The translations under genes were made by a program, and so were the position numbers. Below, in pieces: positions 17,362 to 26,654 of a stretch of 44,729 bases of DNA (positions are counted from its first letter, which is position 1; every line of letters starts with the position of its first letter). The stretch comes from a virus. The stretch lies in IMG/VR virus record IMGVR_UViG_3300034082_002813, positions 1 through 44,729 of that record; one strand, 5' to 3'. Below the pieces are notes generated by a model. It saw nothing but the letters and a program-made list of their open reading frames with translations. It ran no database searches and was not told where the DNA came from.

Positions 17362-17368
17362 TTAAATA
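17362..17368 (+). promoter_or_regulatory. T4-type late promoter (TTAAATA), near-leaderless
   Basis: A TTAAATA box ends 7 nt before the ATG at 17376. No ribosome-binding site fits in the gap. Confidence 0.55.
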
Positions 17369-17375
17369 CCGTAAG

Positions 17376-18458
17376 ATGTTTAAATTTTCAGATCTCCGTC
17401 AAATACACCTAGAAATATCCAATAATTGTCAAGCCAGTTGTCCTATGTGTTCACGCAACATTCACGGTGGTTTAGATAATCCGTTAATCAAAATCAAGGA
17501 TTGGACTCTAGAAGAATTCAAGACCGTGATGTCCCCGGAGGTGCTACGCCAGTTATACGGGTTTTATTTTTGTGGTACATTTGGTGATCCTATTATGAAT
17601 AACAACGTTATTCAAATGTGCGAATACGCCAAGGGGATCAACAGTCAAATACAGATTCATATACACACCAATGGAGGCATGCGCAAACCGCAATGGTGGA
17701 AAGACCTAGCTCTCGCATTACCGGATAATCATTTGGTGGTGTTTGGCATAGATGGATTGGAAGACACCAACCATCTATATAGAGTAGGAGTCAACTACCA
17801 GAATGTTATTGCAAATGCCAAGGCTTTTATAGATGCCGGAGGTAAAGCTCAATGGGCATTTATCAGATTCAAACACAATCAGCATCAAATAGAACAGGCT
17901 AGATTGCTAAGTCAACAGTTGGGATTTGAAAGTTTTCATCATAAAGAAAGTAGCAGATTTATACTAGAACCTGCAGTAAAGGTGGTTGATAAAAAAGGCA
18001 GTATCATGCATTTCGTAGAGCCGCCAACAGACACTCCTATGAAATTCATAGATAGAAAAACCATAGAGAATTATGAAAAAATAGTTGCAGATTCACAAAT
18101 AAAATGTCAAGTACTGGAAACCAAAGAAATTTATATAGATGCTCATGGTGATCTATTTGCATGTTGTTGGTTGGCAAACACTCCATACACACATATATCC
18201 GACGATGCTGCATTTGCTGTTAGGAAAAAAATACAACAACAGCATCAACAAATGGTCGATATTTTAGGAGAAGTAAACACGTTCAAAAGATCAATAAAAA
18301 ACATAGTTGACAGTGATGCTTACCAAACTATATGGAACGATATGTGGTCAGGACAAAACAAAAATATCATATGTTCTAGATCATGTGGCGTTCATCAGGA
18401 AGTAGAGATAAGTCGATGCACGGATCAATTCTTAGAAGTTACAAAATTTGATGTCTAA
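17376..18458 (+). CDS. radical SAM/SPASM-type protein
   Basis: HLEISNNCQASCPMC gives C18, C22 and C25. The GGEP position is CGTFGDP, as in a phage and bacterial radical SAM group. TNGG and FGIDGLEDTNHLYR are typical barrel strands. The C-terminal third has FACCWLAN and IICSRSCGVHQEVEISRC, which supply cysteines for an auxiliary cluster. It is the first of three plus-strand rSAM genes that overlap each other, so three radical SAM enzymes come from one late transcript. Confidence 0.9.
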   Translation: MFKFSDLRQIHLEISNNCQASCPMCSRNIHGGLDNPLIKIKDWTLEEFKTVMSPEVLRQLYGFYFCGTFGDPIMNNNVIQMCEYAKGINSQIQIHIHTNGGMRKPQWWKDLALALPDNHLVVFGIDGLEDTNHLYRVGVNYQNVIANAKAFIDAGGKAQWAFIRFKHNQHQIEQARLLSQQLGFESFHHKESSRFILEPAVKVVDKKGSIMHFVEPPTDTPMKFIDRKTIENYEKIVADSQIKCQVLETKEIYIDAHGDLFACCWLANTPYTHISDDAAFAVRKKIQQQHQQMVDILGEVNTFKRSIKNIVDSDAYQTIWNDMWSGQNKNIICSRSCGVHQEVEISRCTDQFLEVTKFDV

Positions 18459-19749
18459 TACAATCTGTGCCCTTCCTTGGATACATTTAGCAACTAGGCC
18501 TAATGGCGATGTAAGGTTATGTTGTACAGCCAATGCATCCGGTGCTGGTGATGTTGATGAAAAAGTTATAGGACTTGTTAAGAAAAATGGCATTTCTCTA
18601 AATCTTAGAAATAATTCTCTAGAAGAAATATGGAACAGTGATCAAATGAAACAGACTAGACTGACCATGCTTAGAGGAGAAATACCCGATAGTTGTAAAA
18701 AATGTTTTGTCGAGGAAGCCAACGGAATAGTAAGCAAGCGACAATGGGAAACTGAAGTATGGAAGGAAAGGTTAGATTTATCATCTATAATAAAAACCAC
18801 AGATACCGATGGTAGTTTACCTGTAAACATTCCGTATTTTGATCTTAGACTAGGGAACATGTGTCAACTGAAATGTGTAATGTGCTCTCCGCATGATAGT
18901 AGTGCATGGATCAAAGACTGGAAAATACAATATCCCACATATAAAAATATCGAACTACAAACTGATCAAAGATGGGATAGCAGTTATGACTACACTTGGT
19001 ATCAGAAGGGTAGTTTCTTAGACACGATGAAAGATCAAGCCAGCAACATCAAAGAATTATATTTTGCAGGAGGCGAGCCACTGCTTATTCCTGAACACTA
19101 TAAGATTTTAGAGTTTATGGTTGACAGCGGTAATGCAAAAAATTGCATATTGAGGTACAACAGCAACGGACTTGAATTACCTTCTAAATTATTTGATTTG
19201 TGGCGACATTTTAAATCTGTTAAATTTAATTTTAGTATCGATAATCTATTCGAAAAAAATGATTATATAAGATATCCTAGTAAGTGGAATGATGTATTAC
19301 ACCATCTTCAAATATTAGATAACACTGATGAAAATGTCACTGTGAATATTGCCTGTGCAGTGCAGTTATTAAATGTTCTAGATTTAGTTGAGTTTGTTGA
19401 ATGGAAGCATCGGCAGAAATTTAAAAAAATAAATGTGTCTAACGGTGCAGGTATGATAGGTTTACATTTGGTGTATTTTCCTAGTTATCTAAATGTGAGA
19501 TGTTTGCCTAAATCAATCAAAGACATAGCTGCAAATAGAATAATAAAGTTTGTCGAGTCACAAAATAACAACCAAGGATTTCTCAACGATCCGATGGGGC
19601 AAAATCGTTGGCTAGGTCTAGTCAAGTATATGCAACAGGAAGACTGGTCTCATAAAATTCCCATGCTTCAAGAGTACCTTGCCAGATGTGATATCACTCG
19701 TGGTACAGATTATAGAACAACATTTCCGGAATTAAAAGATTTATTATGA
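18451..19749 (+). CDS. twitch-type radical SAM protein (copy 1)
   Basis: The N-terminus ICALPWIHLATRPNGDVRLCC and CKKC (about 82-85) form the twitch/SPASM-like cysteine set placed before the barrel. RLGNMCQLKCVMC gives the SAM cluster (C138, C142, C145), and FAGGEPLL follows at about 206. The C-terminal tail TTFPELKDLL recurs in the copies at 22787 and 28626. In known systems this domain order is typical of rSAM enzymes that modify peptides or carrier-bound substrates. The ATG at 18451 is chosen over a TTG at 18448; it overlaps the upstream gene by 8 nt. Confidence 0.9.
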   Translation: MSNTICALPWIHLATRPNGDVRLCCTANASGAGDVDEKVIGLVKKNGISLNLRNNSLEEIWNSDQMKQTRLTMLRGEIPDSCKKCFVEEANGIVSKRQWETEVWKERLDLSSIIKTTDTDGSLPVNIPYFDLRLGNMCQLKCVMCSPHDSSAWIKDWKIQYPTYKNIELQTDQRWDSSYDYTWYQKGSFLDTMKDQASNIKELYFAGGEPLLIPEHYKILEFMVDSGNAKNCILRYNSNGLELPSKLFDLWRHFKSVKFNFSIDNLFEKNDYIRYPSKWNDVLHHLQILDNTDENVTVNIACAVQLLNVLDLVEFVEWKHRQKFKKINVSNGAGMIGLHLVYFPSYLNVRCLPKSIKDIAANRIIKFVESQNNNQGFLNDPMGQNRWLGLVKYMQQEDWSHKIPMLQEYLARCDITRGTDYRTTFPELKDLL

Positions 19750-20738
19750 TACCTATTAAAATTATCTCAACTCAAGAATCCGATACACTTCACGTCAGAT
19801 TCTTTCCAACTGACATATGCAATTTTAATTGCAGTTATTGTTTCCCCGAATCACACAATGAAAAATATCGGTATCCTAAGAATATAGATACAGTTGTTAA
19901 GAACTTTAGAATTTTGTTCGATCTGTACAAAGACAAATTAAACAAAACTAAATTTCATTTGATGCTGGCCGGCGGCGGTGAACCTACTATGTGGCCACAT
20001 ATAGAACAGTTTTGTAAAGAAATCAAAGAACACCACAATGTCTATACTACAATTATCACTAACGGAAGTCGAACAGTACGTTGGTGGAAAGATAATATGT
20101 CTTATTTTGATGATGTGGTACTAAGCACACACAGTGAATTCGTTGACATAGATCATCAATGTGCTGTAGGCGATTTACTATACGAAGCAGGAGTTAAGGT
20201 AACAGGACTTATGCTAATGGATGCTAAGAAATGGGATACCTGTGTCGGCATGGTTGAGAGAATGAAGCAAAGTAAACAGCCATGGTTCATCGAAACAAAG
20301 GCTGTAATTGATGCTCCCGGTCATGGTATAGATGTCTATACAGAAGATCAGATCGAATATCTTAAAGTTGGAATTAAGAGACTACCGAACAGTGAATGGC
20401 TGTTAACAAGATTGTCAGATATGCGAATGCACGAAAGTGTGGTATTATTTGATGACGGCACTGCCAAGGTGGCCAAGCCTCACGATATCATCGTGAACAA
20501 ATGGAACTACTTTAAGGGTTGGAGTTGTGATGTTGCACTAGAAACTTTATTAATTCTGCCAAGCGGGTCTGTAACTGGAAGTTGTCAAGCCCCTATATTT
20601 GCCGGCGAACCTATAAATTTATTTTCAGAAACATTTGAACAAGAGTTTAAAGCTAACGTATATTTTAAATCGGTAATATGCCCGATGAATAGATGCGGAT
20701 GCCAACCAGAAACACACGTATCTAAGTCGCTATCTTAG
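19746..20738 (+). CDS. radical SAM protein with C-terminal cysteines
   Basis: FPTDICNFNCSYCFPES is the CxxxCxxC site. LAGGGEPTMW is the GGEP motif. TNGSRTVRWW and FKGWSCDVALE recur in the 20722 and 203 relatives, and the C-terminal CPMNRCGCQPE could hold an auxiliary cluster. It is coupled by ATGA to the twitch rSAM gene before it. Its last 17 nt overlap the convergent rSAM gene. Confidence 0.9.
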   Translation: MIPIKIISTQESDTLHVRFFPTDICNFNCSYCFPESHNEKYRYPKNIDTVVKNFRILFDLYKDKLNKTKFHLMLAGGGEPTMWPHIEQFCKEIKEHHNVYTTIITNGSRTVRWWKDNMSYFDDVVLSTHSEFVDIDHQCAVGDLLYEAGVKVTGLMLMDAKKWDTCVGMVERMKQSKQPWFIETKAVIDAPGHGIDVYTEDQIEYLKVGIKRLPNSEWLLTRLSDMRMHESVVLFDDGTAKVAKPHDIIVNKWNYFKGWSCDVALETLLILPSGSVTGSCQAPIFAGEPINLFSETFEQEFKANVYFKSVICPMNRCGCQPETHVSKSLS

Positions 20739-21615
20739 TAATAGGAATATCAGCTGCACAGGTACACCAATCTCTAGTACACACGATCGGTTCAGCGGGC
20801 ACCGTAAAACTACCTGTGTAGATATTTCCTAAACTGCCGCCAACCCTGCAGGTAGCACGATGTACTTCTCCATCCCAATTTATCATAAGGCTTTCTAGTC
20901 CGGCATTACAAGACCAACCTTTAAATTGATTTAGATGCTGTTTGATCACATCATTGGCATGCATAATTTGAGAATCGTCTATCCTACAATTAGGCTTCAC
21001 AGTAGCATCGTGACTTAAAATCCATTGTAGATCTTTTCCATCATATTTTAGATCATCAAACACATTGTGGTCACCTTCGGTCCAGCGAATTCTACGAATA
21101 GCATATTTGATTCCAACCTCATCAAACTTTTTAACTACGAGTTTCACATTGTGCATATATTTGTGATGAGCCATTATGTTAACAAAAAACTCTCGTTCAG
21201 TACTGTCGTAGAATTTTAAAATCGTATCAAATATACGTGTCCAATCTTGTTCAAAATGCAGACTAAACACAAGATGATTGAAGAATATTTCATTTTCAAG
21301 ATACCACCGATATCCCCTGGTCCCGTTTGTAGTCAAGTTAACCCAGAATATATCTTTGCGTTTGAAGTATTCTAATAAATCTTCTATATCAGGATGTACG
21401 CAAGGTTCGCCTCCAGTTAGGCTAATGCGTAACGGTTTTCCTAGTTCACACAATTTATCAACAGTTGATTCTAGAATATTAATATCTGTATGCGGACTAA
21501 AATTATCGTGTATTTCCGAGGGACAATATGTACAATCATAGTTACAGCGTTTACCAAGGTTCCATTCTACTTTGATTTGATCCTGATGCGGCCATACGCT
21601 GGTTATTTTATTCAT
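20722..21615 (-). CDS. radical SAM protein with C-terminal cysteines
   Basis: EWNLGKRCNYDCTYCPSEIHD carries the cluster cysteines. ISLTGGEPCVHPD is the GGEP motif. FKGWSCNAGLESLMINWDGEVHRATC, then CTRDWCTC, match the auxiliary-cluster region of the 203 and 19746 proteins. It is the last gene of a minus-strand operon that runs from the QueC-like gene through a twitch rSAM and two hydroxylase-like genes. It overlaps the upstream hydroxylase gene by 8 nt. Confidence 0.9.
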   Translation of the reverse strand: MNKITSVWPHQDQIKVEWNLGKRCNYDCTYCPSEIHDNFSPHTDINILESTVDKLCELGKPLRISLTGGEPCVHPDIEDLLEYFKRKDIFWVNLTTNGTRGYRWYLENEIFFNHLVFSLHFEQDWTRIFDTILKFYDSTEREFFVNIMAHHKYMHNVKLVVKKFDEVGIKYAIRRIRWTEGDHNVFDDLKYDGKDLQWILSHDATVKPNCRIDDSQIMHANDVIKQHLNQFKGWSCNAGLESLMINWDGEVHRATCRVGGSLGNIYTGSFTVPAEPIVCTRDWCTCAADIPITKIAT

Positions 21616-22240
21616 CTATAGAACTTTTTAATACATCAATGAACAGTGATACTCTTGTAAAATCTGTTCTGTTCCATCCTTGATGATCGTAAGCACCATC
21701 AAATGCTAATGCTTCGTCGGTCTTCCAAGTTTTAAAACCGTGTCCGGGAAATTCTAATCCTATTTCATCATTGTCAAAAGGCGGGATCCAAAGACCTATC
21801 ATTATTTGATATGTAGGGGCAACAACACCATTGGCCATAACGCCACCGACATAGTCTTGCCCAGAGCCGTTGTAGGTCTTACTGTCGCTGTGTAAGGGAG
21901 TTATTGATTGGGGTCCGATATAGTTTATAACTGCTTGCGTAACAGTTTCTATTTTTTCAAATTCGTTTTTGAGTAAGATATATCTTTGATCTATTTTATC
22001 AGCAATAAACTGAAAGTCGGGCAACCGTTGATATACTGTTATGGCATTCCATTTGATGGGATTTTCTGGTCGGTCTTTTCTTAGATAAAAACCTTTATAT
22101 TGATCGTTGATTTTTTCTATGTTTATAGGATAGCCGTCATCGCCGACCACAATCTTTTTAGCCATCGAGACCAATGGCCACAGTTTATCGTAGTCTTTGT
22201 ATTTTGTTGGATCTTTCCAAACAGATGTCATAGGCTCCAT
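21608..22240 (-). CDS. aspartyl/asparaginyl hydroxylase-like 2OG-Fe(II) protein
   Basis: The C-terminal half matches the Asp/Asn beta-hydroxylase pattern: SITPLHSDSKTY (H-x-D), IMIGLWIPP, GLEFPGHGFKTWKTDEALAFDGAYDHQGWNRTDFTRVSLFIDV, which contains the distal histidine and the arginine. Its 210 residues suggest a single catalytic domain. It is adjacent to and overlaps a sister gene at 22228 by 13 nt, so the pair may hydroxylate related substrates. An alternative ATG at 22231 follows a GGAG. Confidence 0.82.
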   Translation of the reverse strand: MEPMTSVWKDPTKYKDYDKLWPLVSMAKKIVVGDDGYPINIEKINDQYKGFYLRKDRPENPIKWNAITVYQRLPDFQFIADKIDQRYILLKNEFEKIETVTQAVINYIGPQSITPLHSDSKTYNGSGQDYVGGVMANGVVAPTYQIMIGLWIPPFDNDEIGLEFPGHGFKTWKTDEALAFDGAYDHQGWNRTDFTRVSLFIDVLKSSIDE

Positions 22241-22797
22241 TCTTCTTGTTTAATATCCATATTTATAGTATAGCGCCATTGGTCAGTAAAATTCCACGAG
22301 CCGTGTGTAATGCCTCCATCAAATGCAACAATATCATTTGTACTAAATTTTATTTTTTCATTACCTAACTGAAACCCGCATTTGTCTACGGGAACATCTG
22401 GAATGTTGACTCCGATTAATATAACATATACCTTGTTTGATTTAGATAGATCAGTGCGCATGTCATAGTCATAGTCACTGTGAAAGGGAGCTTCGCCTCC
22501 TGGTGCGATGGCATTTACGCTGAAATTAACTATTCCCGGCAAGGACTTTGCCTTTTGTGTCAGCTGTGGTAGTAAACTACTCCACTCAGTTTCTTGACTC
22601 GCACGTAGATTAGGAACTGCATACCAATTCCACACCTTTGGACCCATTGGATGACCATATTGTTTTTCAAACCATTTGTAGTCAGCCATATCATACGGAG
22701 TCTTGTTAGCTAGAAATACTGTTAATTCTTGTTGCGCTAGAATTAATATTTCGTCAATTAATGGCCAATGTTGATATTTTTTATAATCAAGGAACAT
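22228..22797 (-). CDS. aspartyl/asparaginyl hydroxylase-like 2OG-Fe(II) protein
   Basis: APFHSDYDYDMR provides H-x-D. VILIGVNIPDVP, CGFQLGNEKIKFSTNDIVAFDGGITHGSWNFTDQWRYTINMDI completes the Asp/Asn hydroxylase pattern with the second histidine and an arginine. I chose the ATG at 22797, which has GGAG ten bases upstream and overlaps the twitch rSAM gene by 11 nt. A TTG at 22827 would extend it by ten residues. It is a sister of the 21608 gene. Confidence 0.82.
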   Translation of the reverse strand: MFLDYKKYQHWPLIDEILILAQQELTVFLANKTPYDMADYKWFEKQYGHPMGPKVWNWYAVPNLRASQETEWSSLLPQLTQKAKSLPGIVNFSVNAIAPGGEAPFHSDYDYDMRTDLSKSNKVYVILIGVNIPDVPVDKCGFQLGNEKIKFSTNDIVAFDGGITHGSWNFTDQWRYTINMDIKQEEWSL

Positions 22798-24100
22798 ATC
22801 TTTTAAACTCCGGTGTGTTAGATACAAAACTTTGTTGTCTGGTAGAATCTAATTTTTTATTAAAATCTATGCACTCTTCCCATAACTCGCTTTGATCGTT
22901 GGCTTCTAAAAAATTAATTACACCAGTGATCTGTCCAAGAGTAATATCTAATAAAATAGGATTTTCTTTAACGTATTTAAAATCTGGTACACGTTGCATT
23001 ACATTCTGTAATCTTTCTATAGCTAATATTTTTAGATATTTAGGTAACACCTGCGGTGACAACACTTTAGGGTAATTTACCATATTGGTATAAAAAACAA
23101 TCCCTAAATCGTCTAAAAAATATTCTATCATTTTATCTAAAATTAAAATATTGCTGACCTGCACAGCAACAGCCCCTACGATTCGACTTACATTGGGAAT
23201 TGTTTGTATCTGTTTTATATTGTTGATTAGTTCCGCCCATGATGCATTTCCTCGAATATATTCATAACTACTTCCTATACCATCTATGCTTACATTGACA
23301 GCAACACTTTTAAATTTAGGCCAATACTGCCACACAGTTCTATCGCTCTTGCCTAGCATAGTCAAGTTAGTAGCATACTTGATTTCGATGTTGTCTCCGT
23401 ACGGAGCAAGCATATCTAAAATTTTATAATGTGTAGGATCCATCAATGGTTCACCGCCGGCAAATTCTACACGTCTAAAGTAAGGCAATAGTTTTTCAAA
23501 ACTTTCCCACCAATTAGGGGTATCTACAAAACTGTCTAAGAACGGCTTGTTCTTGAGATTTAAGTCTATGATCTTTTTTACTAAAAAATTATCTTCTTTT
23601 TCGTAATGTGATTCTACTTCTTGCCAATCATTCCAGCTGGTCGAATCCATGGGATTACACATACGACATTTTAAATTGCATAGATTGTTTAATTTAATTT
23701 CCATTGTAGGAAAGTTAAAAGGCATGGTCATTTCTGGATGTAACTCGGCCAACGCTTTGGGGTAGAGGTTGATTCGAGCTTCGGGTATAACACCGTTAAC
23801 GTGTCGTTGACGCAGACTTTCAACTCCCTGATCTTCTAATGCAAAACAGGGCGCACACTCGGGTGGCCGCTTTCCGGACAATACCTGACTGCGAATTCTT
23901 CGCATGGTATCATTGTTCCAAATTTGTTCAAGCGTGTTTTTTTGAATAAAGCCGATAGGATGGCTTCGACAGCAGACTTTAACAGCGCCGTCTTCGCGTG
24001 TTGCTAATCCTGTAAAAGGATGCATACAAAATGTTTTACTATTGATCAATGGCCCACTCTCTTTCTTTGCACCAAAAACATTCTCCGCAAACCGGAACAT
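22787..24100 (-). CDS. twitch-type radical SAM protein (copy 2)
   Basis: FCMHPFTGLATREDGAVKVCCRSHP and CAPC are the N-terminal twitch cysteines. NNLCNLKCRMCNPMDS is the SAM cluster and FAGGEPLMDP the GGEP motif. NVSIDGIGSSYEYIRG and the tail NTPEFKRYVP align with the 18451 and 28626 copies. The start is uncertain. The ATG at 24100 overlaps the conserved cysteine end of the previous gene by 62 nt, whereas a TTG at 24049 would begin seven residues before the first twitch cysteine, as in copy 1. It may act on the same substrate as the two hydroxylase-like genes it overlaps. Confidence 0.88.
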   Translation of the reverse strand: MFRFAENVFGAKKESGPLINSKTFCMHPFTGLATREDGAVKVCCRSHPIGFIQKNTLEQIWNNDTMRRIRSQVLSGKRPPECAPCFALEDQGVESLRQRHVNGVIPEARINLYPKALAELHPEMTMPFNFPTMEIKLNNLCNLKCRMCNPMDSTSWNDWQEVESHYEKEDNFLVKKIIDLNLKNKPFLDSFVDTPNWWESFEKLLPYFRRVEFAGGEPLMDPTHYKILDMLAPYGDNIEIKYATNLTMLGKSDRTVWQYWPKFKSVAVNVSIDGIGSSYEYIRGNASWAELINNIKQIQTIPNVSRIVGAVAVQVSNILILDKMIEYFLDDLGIVFYTNMVNYPKVLSPQVLPKYLKILAIERLQNVMQRVPDFKYVKENPILLDITLGQITGVINFLEANDQSELWEECIDFNKKLDSTRQQSFVSNTPEFKRYVP

Positions 24101-24764
24101 ATTGTCCTTTGGTATAATTTGTAAAATCTATTTCTTCAAACGTGCCTTCACAGCTTCTAGTGAGTTCTAAAAGGTCTGTAATTTCCAGTCTTTTATATTG
24201 TGAGATAACCCAACTTTTATCTACAAATCTAAAAGGATGAATGGCCCATCGATCCATATGTTTCATGATCTTAAGATGTTGATTACTATCATTGGCATCG
24301 ACGTTTCTTTCTTCCATACCTCCGAGATCAACTGATATTGGGTTTCTAGTGACTGCATTGTAGTATGCATTGATATTATGTTTGTGACAAACGAATTCTG
24401 CATATGCACGTTGTTGTATGTTATCACCGCTGACCTTTTTACCGTATTCGTCTGTTAGAATAGGCCCAACATCACCGTATTCTAATTCAGGTGCTATAAA
24501 GTTTGTATGCCGAACAAACTTGGTGTGATAAAATCTTTGGAACAGCCAATTATATACATCATTGGCGTTATCTTGTTGCCAAGGCTTTGTCTTCCAACAA
24601 CGTACATGATTAATAATGTGCATGGTAACGTTGTGATCTTTGGCTAGGTCGCAAATTAGATAGGCCAACAGCGCACTGTCAGCACCTCCACTTACGCTGA
24701 TGGCTATATTTTCCCATGAGTGATCAAAGGGTACAAGACAGTTATCTATATTATAATGGTTCAT
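24039..24764 (-). CDS. QueC-like PP-loop ATP pyrophosphatase
   Basis: ISVSGGADSALLAY (SGGADS at 25-30) is the PP-loop of N-type ATP pyrophosphatases. The C-terminus has TRSCEG then VPVCGECFWCKERE, the cysteine pattern that binds zinc in QueC (7-cyano-7-deazaguanine synthase). No QueD, QueE or QueF gene is visible in this window, so it may amidate or thiolate another carboxylate. I chose the ATG at 24764, which forms an ATGA junction with the gene before it; an ATG at 24785 is in frame. Confidence 0.8.
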   Translation of the reverse strand: MNHYNIDNCLVPFDHSWENIAISVSGGADSALLAYLICDLAKDHNVTMHIINHVRCWKTKPWQQDNANDVYNWLFQRFYHTKFVRHTNFIAPELEYGDVGPILTDEYGKKVSGDNIQQRAYAEFVCHKHNINAYYNAVTRNPISVDLGGMEERNVDANDSNQHLKIMKHMDRWAIHPFRFVDKSWVISQYKRLEITDLLELTRSCEGTFEEIDFTNYTKGQYVPVCGECFWCKEREWAIDQ

Positions 24765-25969
24765 AGCCAGTCTCTGCAGTGCCATGTGGGCTTGGTGAGA
24801 TTGTTGATATCTGTTACAGCAATATTGTGATATAAATCACCATCTACGAATCCAGTAGATGCCCGCAATGAAAAATTAATAGTTGCAGATGAAAAGTAAT
24901 TTTTAATAGTCGTGATCATTGCATTTTCTTTGAACAATCTCTGCTCCAGACTGTATAAAATACTGGTAGCTTCGTAGGCATAGATGTTTGACAAATTTAT
25001 CAAGGTAGGTAATTCTTTATCAAAGTGATCGAACTCATATATATCTGTGAGTAGATCTATTTTCAAAAACACATAAGTGACATTAGAGATGTTCGGTTTA
25101 TGAATTTCCCAGTAGTCTAAGGCCTTTTGATTATAGTCGTAGATCACTACAGTAACAGGCTTTGATTTATCAATCATGGATTGCCACCACGATCCGCTGG
25201 CCGGTACAAAAAATTGTTCAAACACTTGATCTTGAAAGTTAACATTTTCGGTATGATCAGTATGCACAAACTCTGTTAAACAATAATTGAATCTTTGATA
25301 TGCCCATTGTATATGATTTATAAATTCTTGTTGGTTTTCTGGGTAATAATGTTTTTTATGTTGACGTATATTATTGTCAAATACTACCACAGGAATATCA
25401 CAATCGAATGCTACACTTAATATATTATGTCCATGCATCTTGTGGTTGTAGTCTGTTTCATCTTCACCACCAGATATCCGCATTGGGGTATAATCATCGT
25501 GTATATTATCATTGCTGCGCCAGGGTTTTGTTTTGCGGTGTTTAACCCCTAGCTGTTGTTTTCCTATCCGAGGGCTTCCTAGTTGTTGATATATGTCTAG
25601 GTTGATGTAGTAGCATTGATGGTGCAGTTCATAATATGCATCTGCTCGATCTAATATGTGGCCTGCAATAAACACTTTTTCTTTATGTAGTTTTTCTATC
25701 TCATTATAGAAACTATCACCGTTGATAAATTCTGTACCTGTAGAGAATATCACAGCAGCTTGATATTGTTGATCACAGGCCATCTGTAACAATATATCCT
25801 CGTCTTGTCCTTGTAATATATCGTATCCTTTTGAAAATGTATTCGAGATAGTGAAGTCGGATATATTTTTAATCAGTTCTTTTGACCATTCACTGGTATA
25901 GATATGTGTATTATCAACTATACAAAATACTATAGGTTTCTTAAAATTCTGAAATTTAATTACGTTCAT
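24761..25969 (-). CDS. protein of unknown function with possible C-terminal Rossmann fold
   Basis: A 402-residue protein. The N-terminal half has FCIVDNTHIY, AAVIFSTGTEF and FIAGHILDRADAYYELHHQCYYINL, a pattern I have seen only in uncharacterised phage proteins. The C-terminal half has VTVVIYDYNQKALDYW and LINLSNIYAYEATSI, which look like motif II and a post-motif strand of methyltransferase-type Rossmann domains, though no glycine motif is clear. The ATG at 25969 is chosen over a TTG at 25993. It is coupled to the QueC-like gene by ATGA, so the two probably form a functional pair. Confidence 0.75.
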   Translation of the reverse strand: MNVIKFQNFKKPIVFCIVDNTHIYTSEWSKELIKNISDFTISNTFSKGYDILQGQDEDILLQMACDQQYQAAVIFSTGTEFINGDSFYNEIEKLHKEKVFIAGHILDRADAYYELHHQCYYINLDIYQQLGSPRIGKQQLGVKHRKTKPWRSNDNIHDDYTPMRISGGEDETDYNHKMHGHNILSVAFDCDIPVVVFDNNIRQHKKHYYPENQQEFINHIQWAYQRFNYCLTEFVHTDHTENVNFQDQVFEQFFVPASGSWWQSMIDKSKPVTVVIYDYNQKALDYWEIHKPNISNVTYVFLKIDLLTDIYEFDHFDKELPTLINLSNIYAYEATSILYSLEQRLFKENAMITTIKNYFSSATINFSLRASTGFVDGDLYHNIAVTDINNLTKPTWHCRDWL

Positions 25970-26615
25970 TTTGTTTATTATAACTTCGAACAACTAATTC
26001 TGCAAATTCTTTTTTCTTGTCACCTATAACACAATGAGCAATCATATGCATTCTAGGTTGATCACTGTGATTTATGACTGAATGTGTATTTGTGATATTA
26101 ACAATGAATGCTTTCCCTTTAGAGAAAGGCACAGTACCGTATCCCTCTAACTGCATATTGCAATCTTTGGGATGTGTTATCGCTACGTTGATCGGAATCA
26201 TGTGATCCATCATGTCGAATTCTGTGTTCTTTACTCCCCCTGGGGAATCGTTGTGAGCCGCTATATGACCACCTGCTGCTAACTCCATGAATCGCAATCT
26301 GGCAAATCTTTCAGTGGGAAACGCTTTCCAAAACTCAGTGATACAAGGAGTGAGATGTGACACCTTGGTCCATCGATAAATTAAATCTGATTCAACATTG
26401 TCATACCGAGACCAATGACCAGTTTTATCCCAATCTATACCGTGAAGACAACAGCTACGCCAACCTTCGTGACCGTCACCTTCTCGGTGTTCTACCAAAA
26501 ATGGTTCAGCTTGTGCTGCTTCTTGCTGCCATACATCCAGATCGAACTCGATGTCGAGCTCTATCCAACCGATGGGTTTTCTAAGTATTTCTGTTGCTTG
26601 ATCTATAATGTCCAT
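25956..26615 (-). CDS. aspartyl/asparaginyl hydroxylase-like 2OG-Fe(II) protein
   Basis: RFMELAAGGHIAAHNDSPGG gives H-x-D, INVAITHPKDCNMQLEGYGTVPF and GKAFIVNITNTHSVINHSDQPRMHMIAHCVIG give the second histidine and arginine of the Asp/Asn hydroxylase pattern. Its 219 residues fit. It is the first gene of the operon that continues with the 402-aa protein, QueC-like protein, twitch rSAM, two further hydroxylases and an rSAM. A TATAAATA late box lies only 4 nt before the ATG, so the transcript should be leaderless. Confidence 0.83.
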   Translation of the reverse strand: MDIIDQATEILRKPIGWIELDIEFDLDVWQQEAAQAEPFLVEHREGDGHEGWRSCCLHGIDWDKTGHWSRYDNVESDLIYRWTKVSHLTPCITEFWKAFPTERFARLRFMELAAGGHIAAHNDSPGGVKNTEFDMMDHMIPINVAITHPKDCNMQLEGYGTVPFSKGKAFIVNITNTHSVINHSDQPRMHMIAHCVIGDKKKEFAELVVRSYNKQNERN

Positions 26616-26619
26616 GAAA

Positions 26620-26627
26620 TATTTATA
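26620..26627 (-). promoter_or_regulatory. T4-type late promoter (TATAAATA), leaderless spacing
   Basis: A perfect TATAAATA box on the minus strand, 4 nt from the ATG at 26615. Divergent with the plus-strand box at 26643. Confidence 0.72.
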
Positions 26628-26642
26628 TGCATGGTTTATAGG

Positions 26643-26649
26643 GTAAATA
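26643..26649 (+). promoter_or_regulatory. T4-type late promoter (GTAAATA), leaderless spacing
   Basis: A GTAAATA box is followed by TTTCC and the ATG at 26655. This spacing also argues that 26655 is the true start rather than upstream in-frame codons. Confidence 0.55.
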
Positions 26650-26654
26650 TTTCC

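Noticed and set aside
26415-26654. Long N-terminal extension of the plus-strand gene at 26655
   Set aside because: It is antisense to the hydroxylase-like gene and lies upstream of the late box. The residues look like shadow translation.
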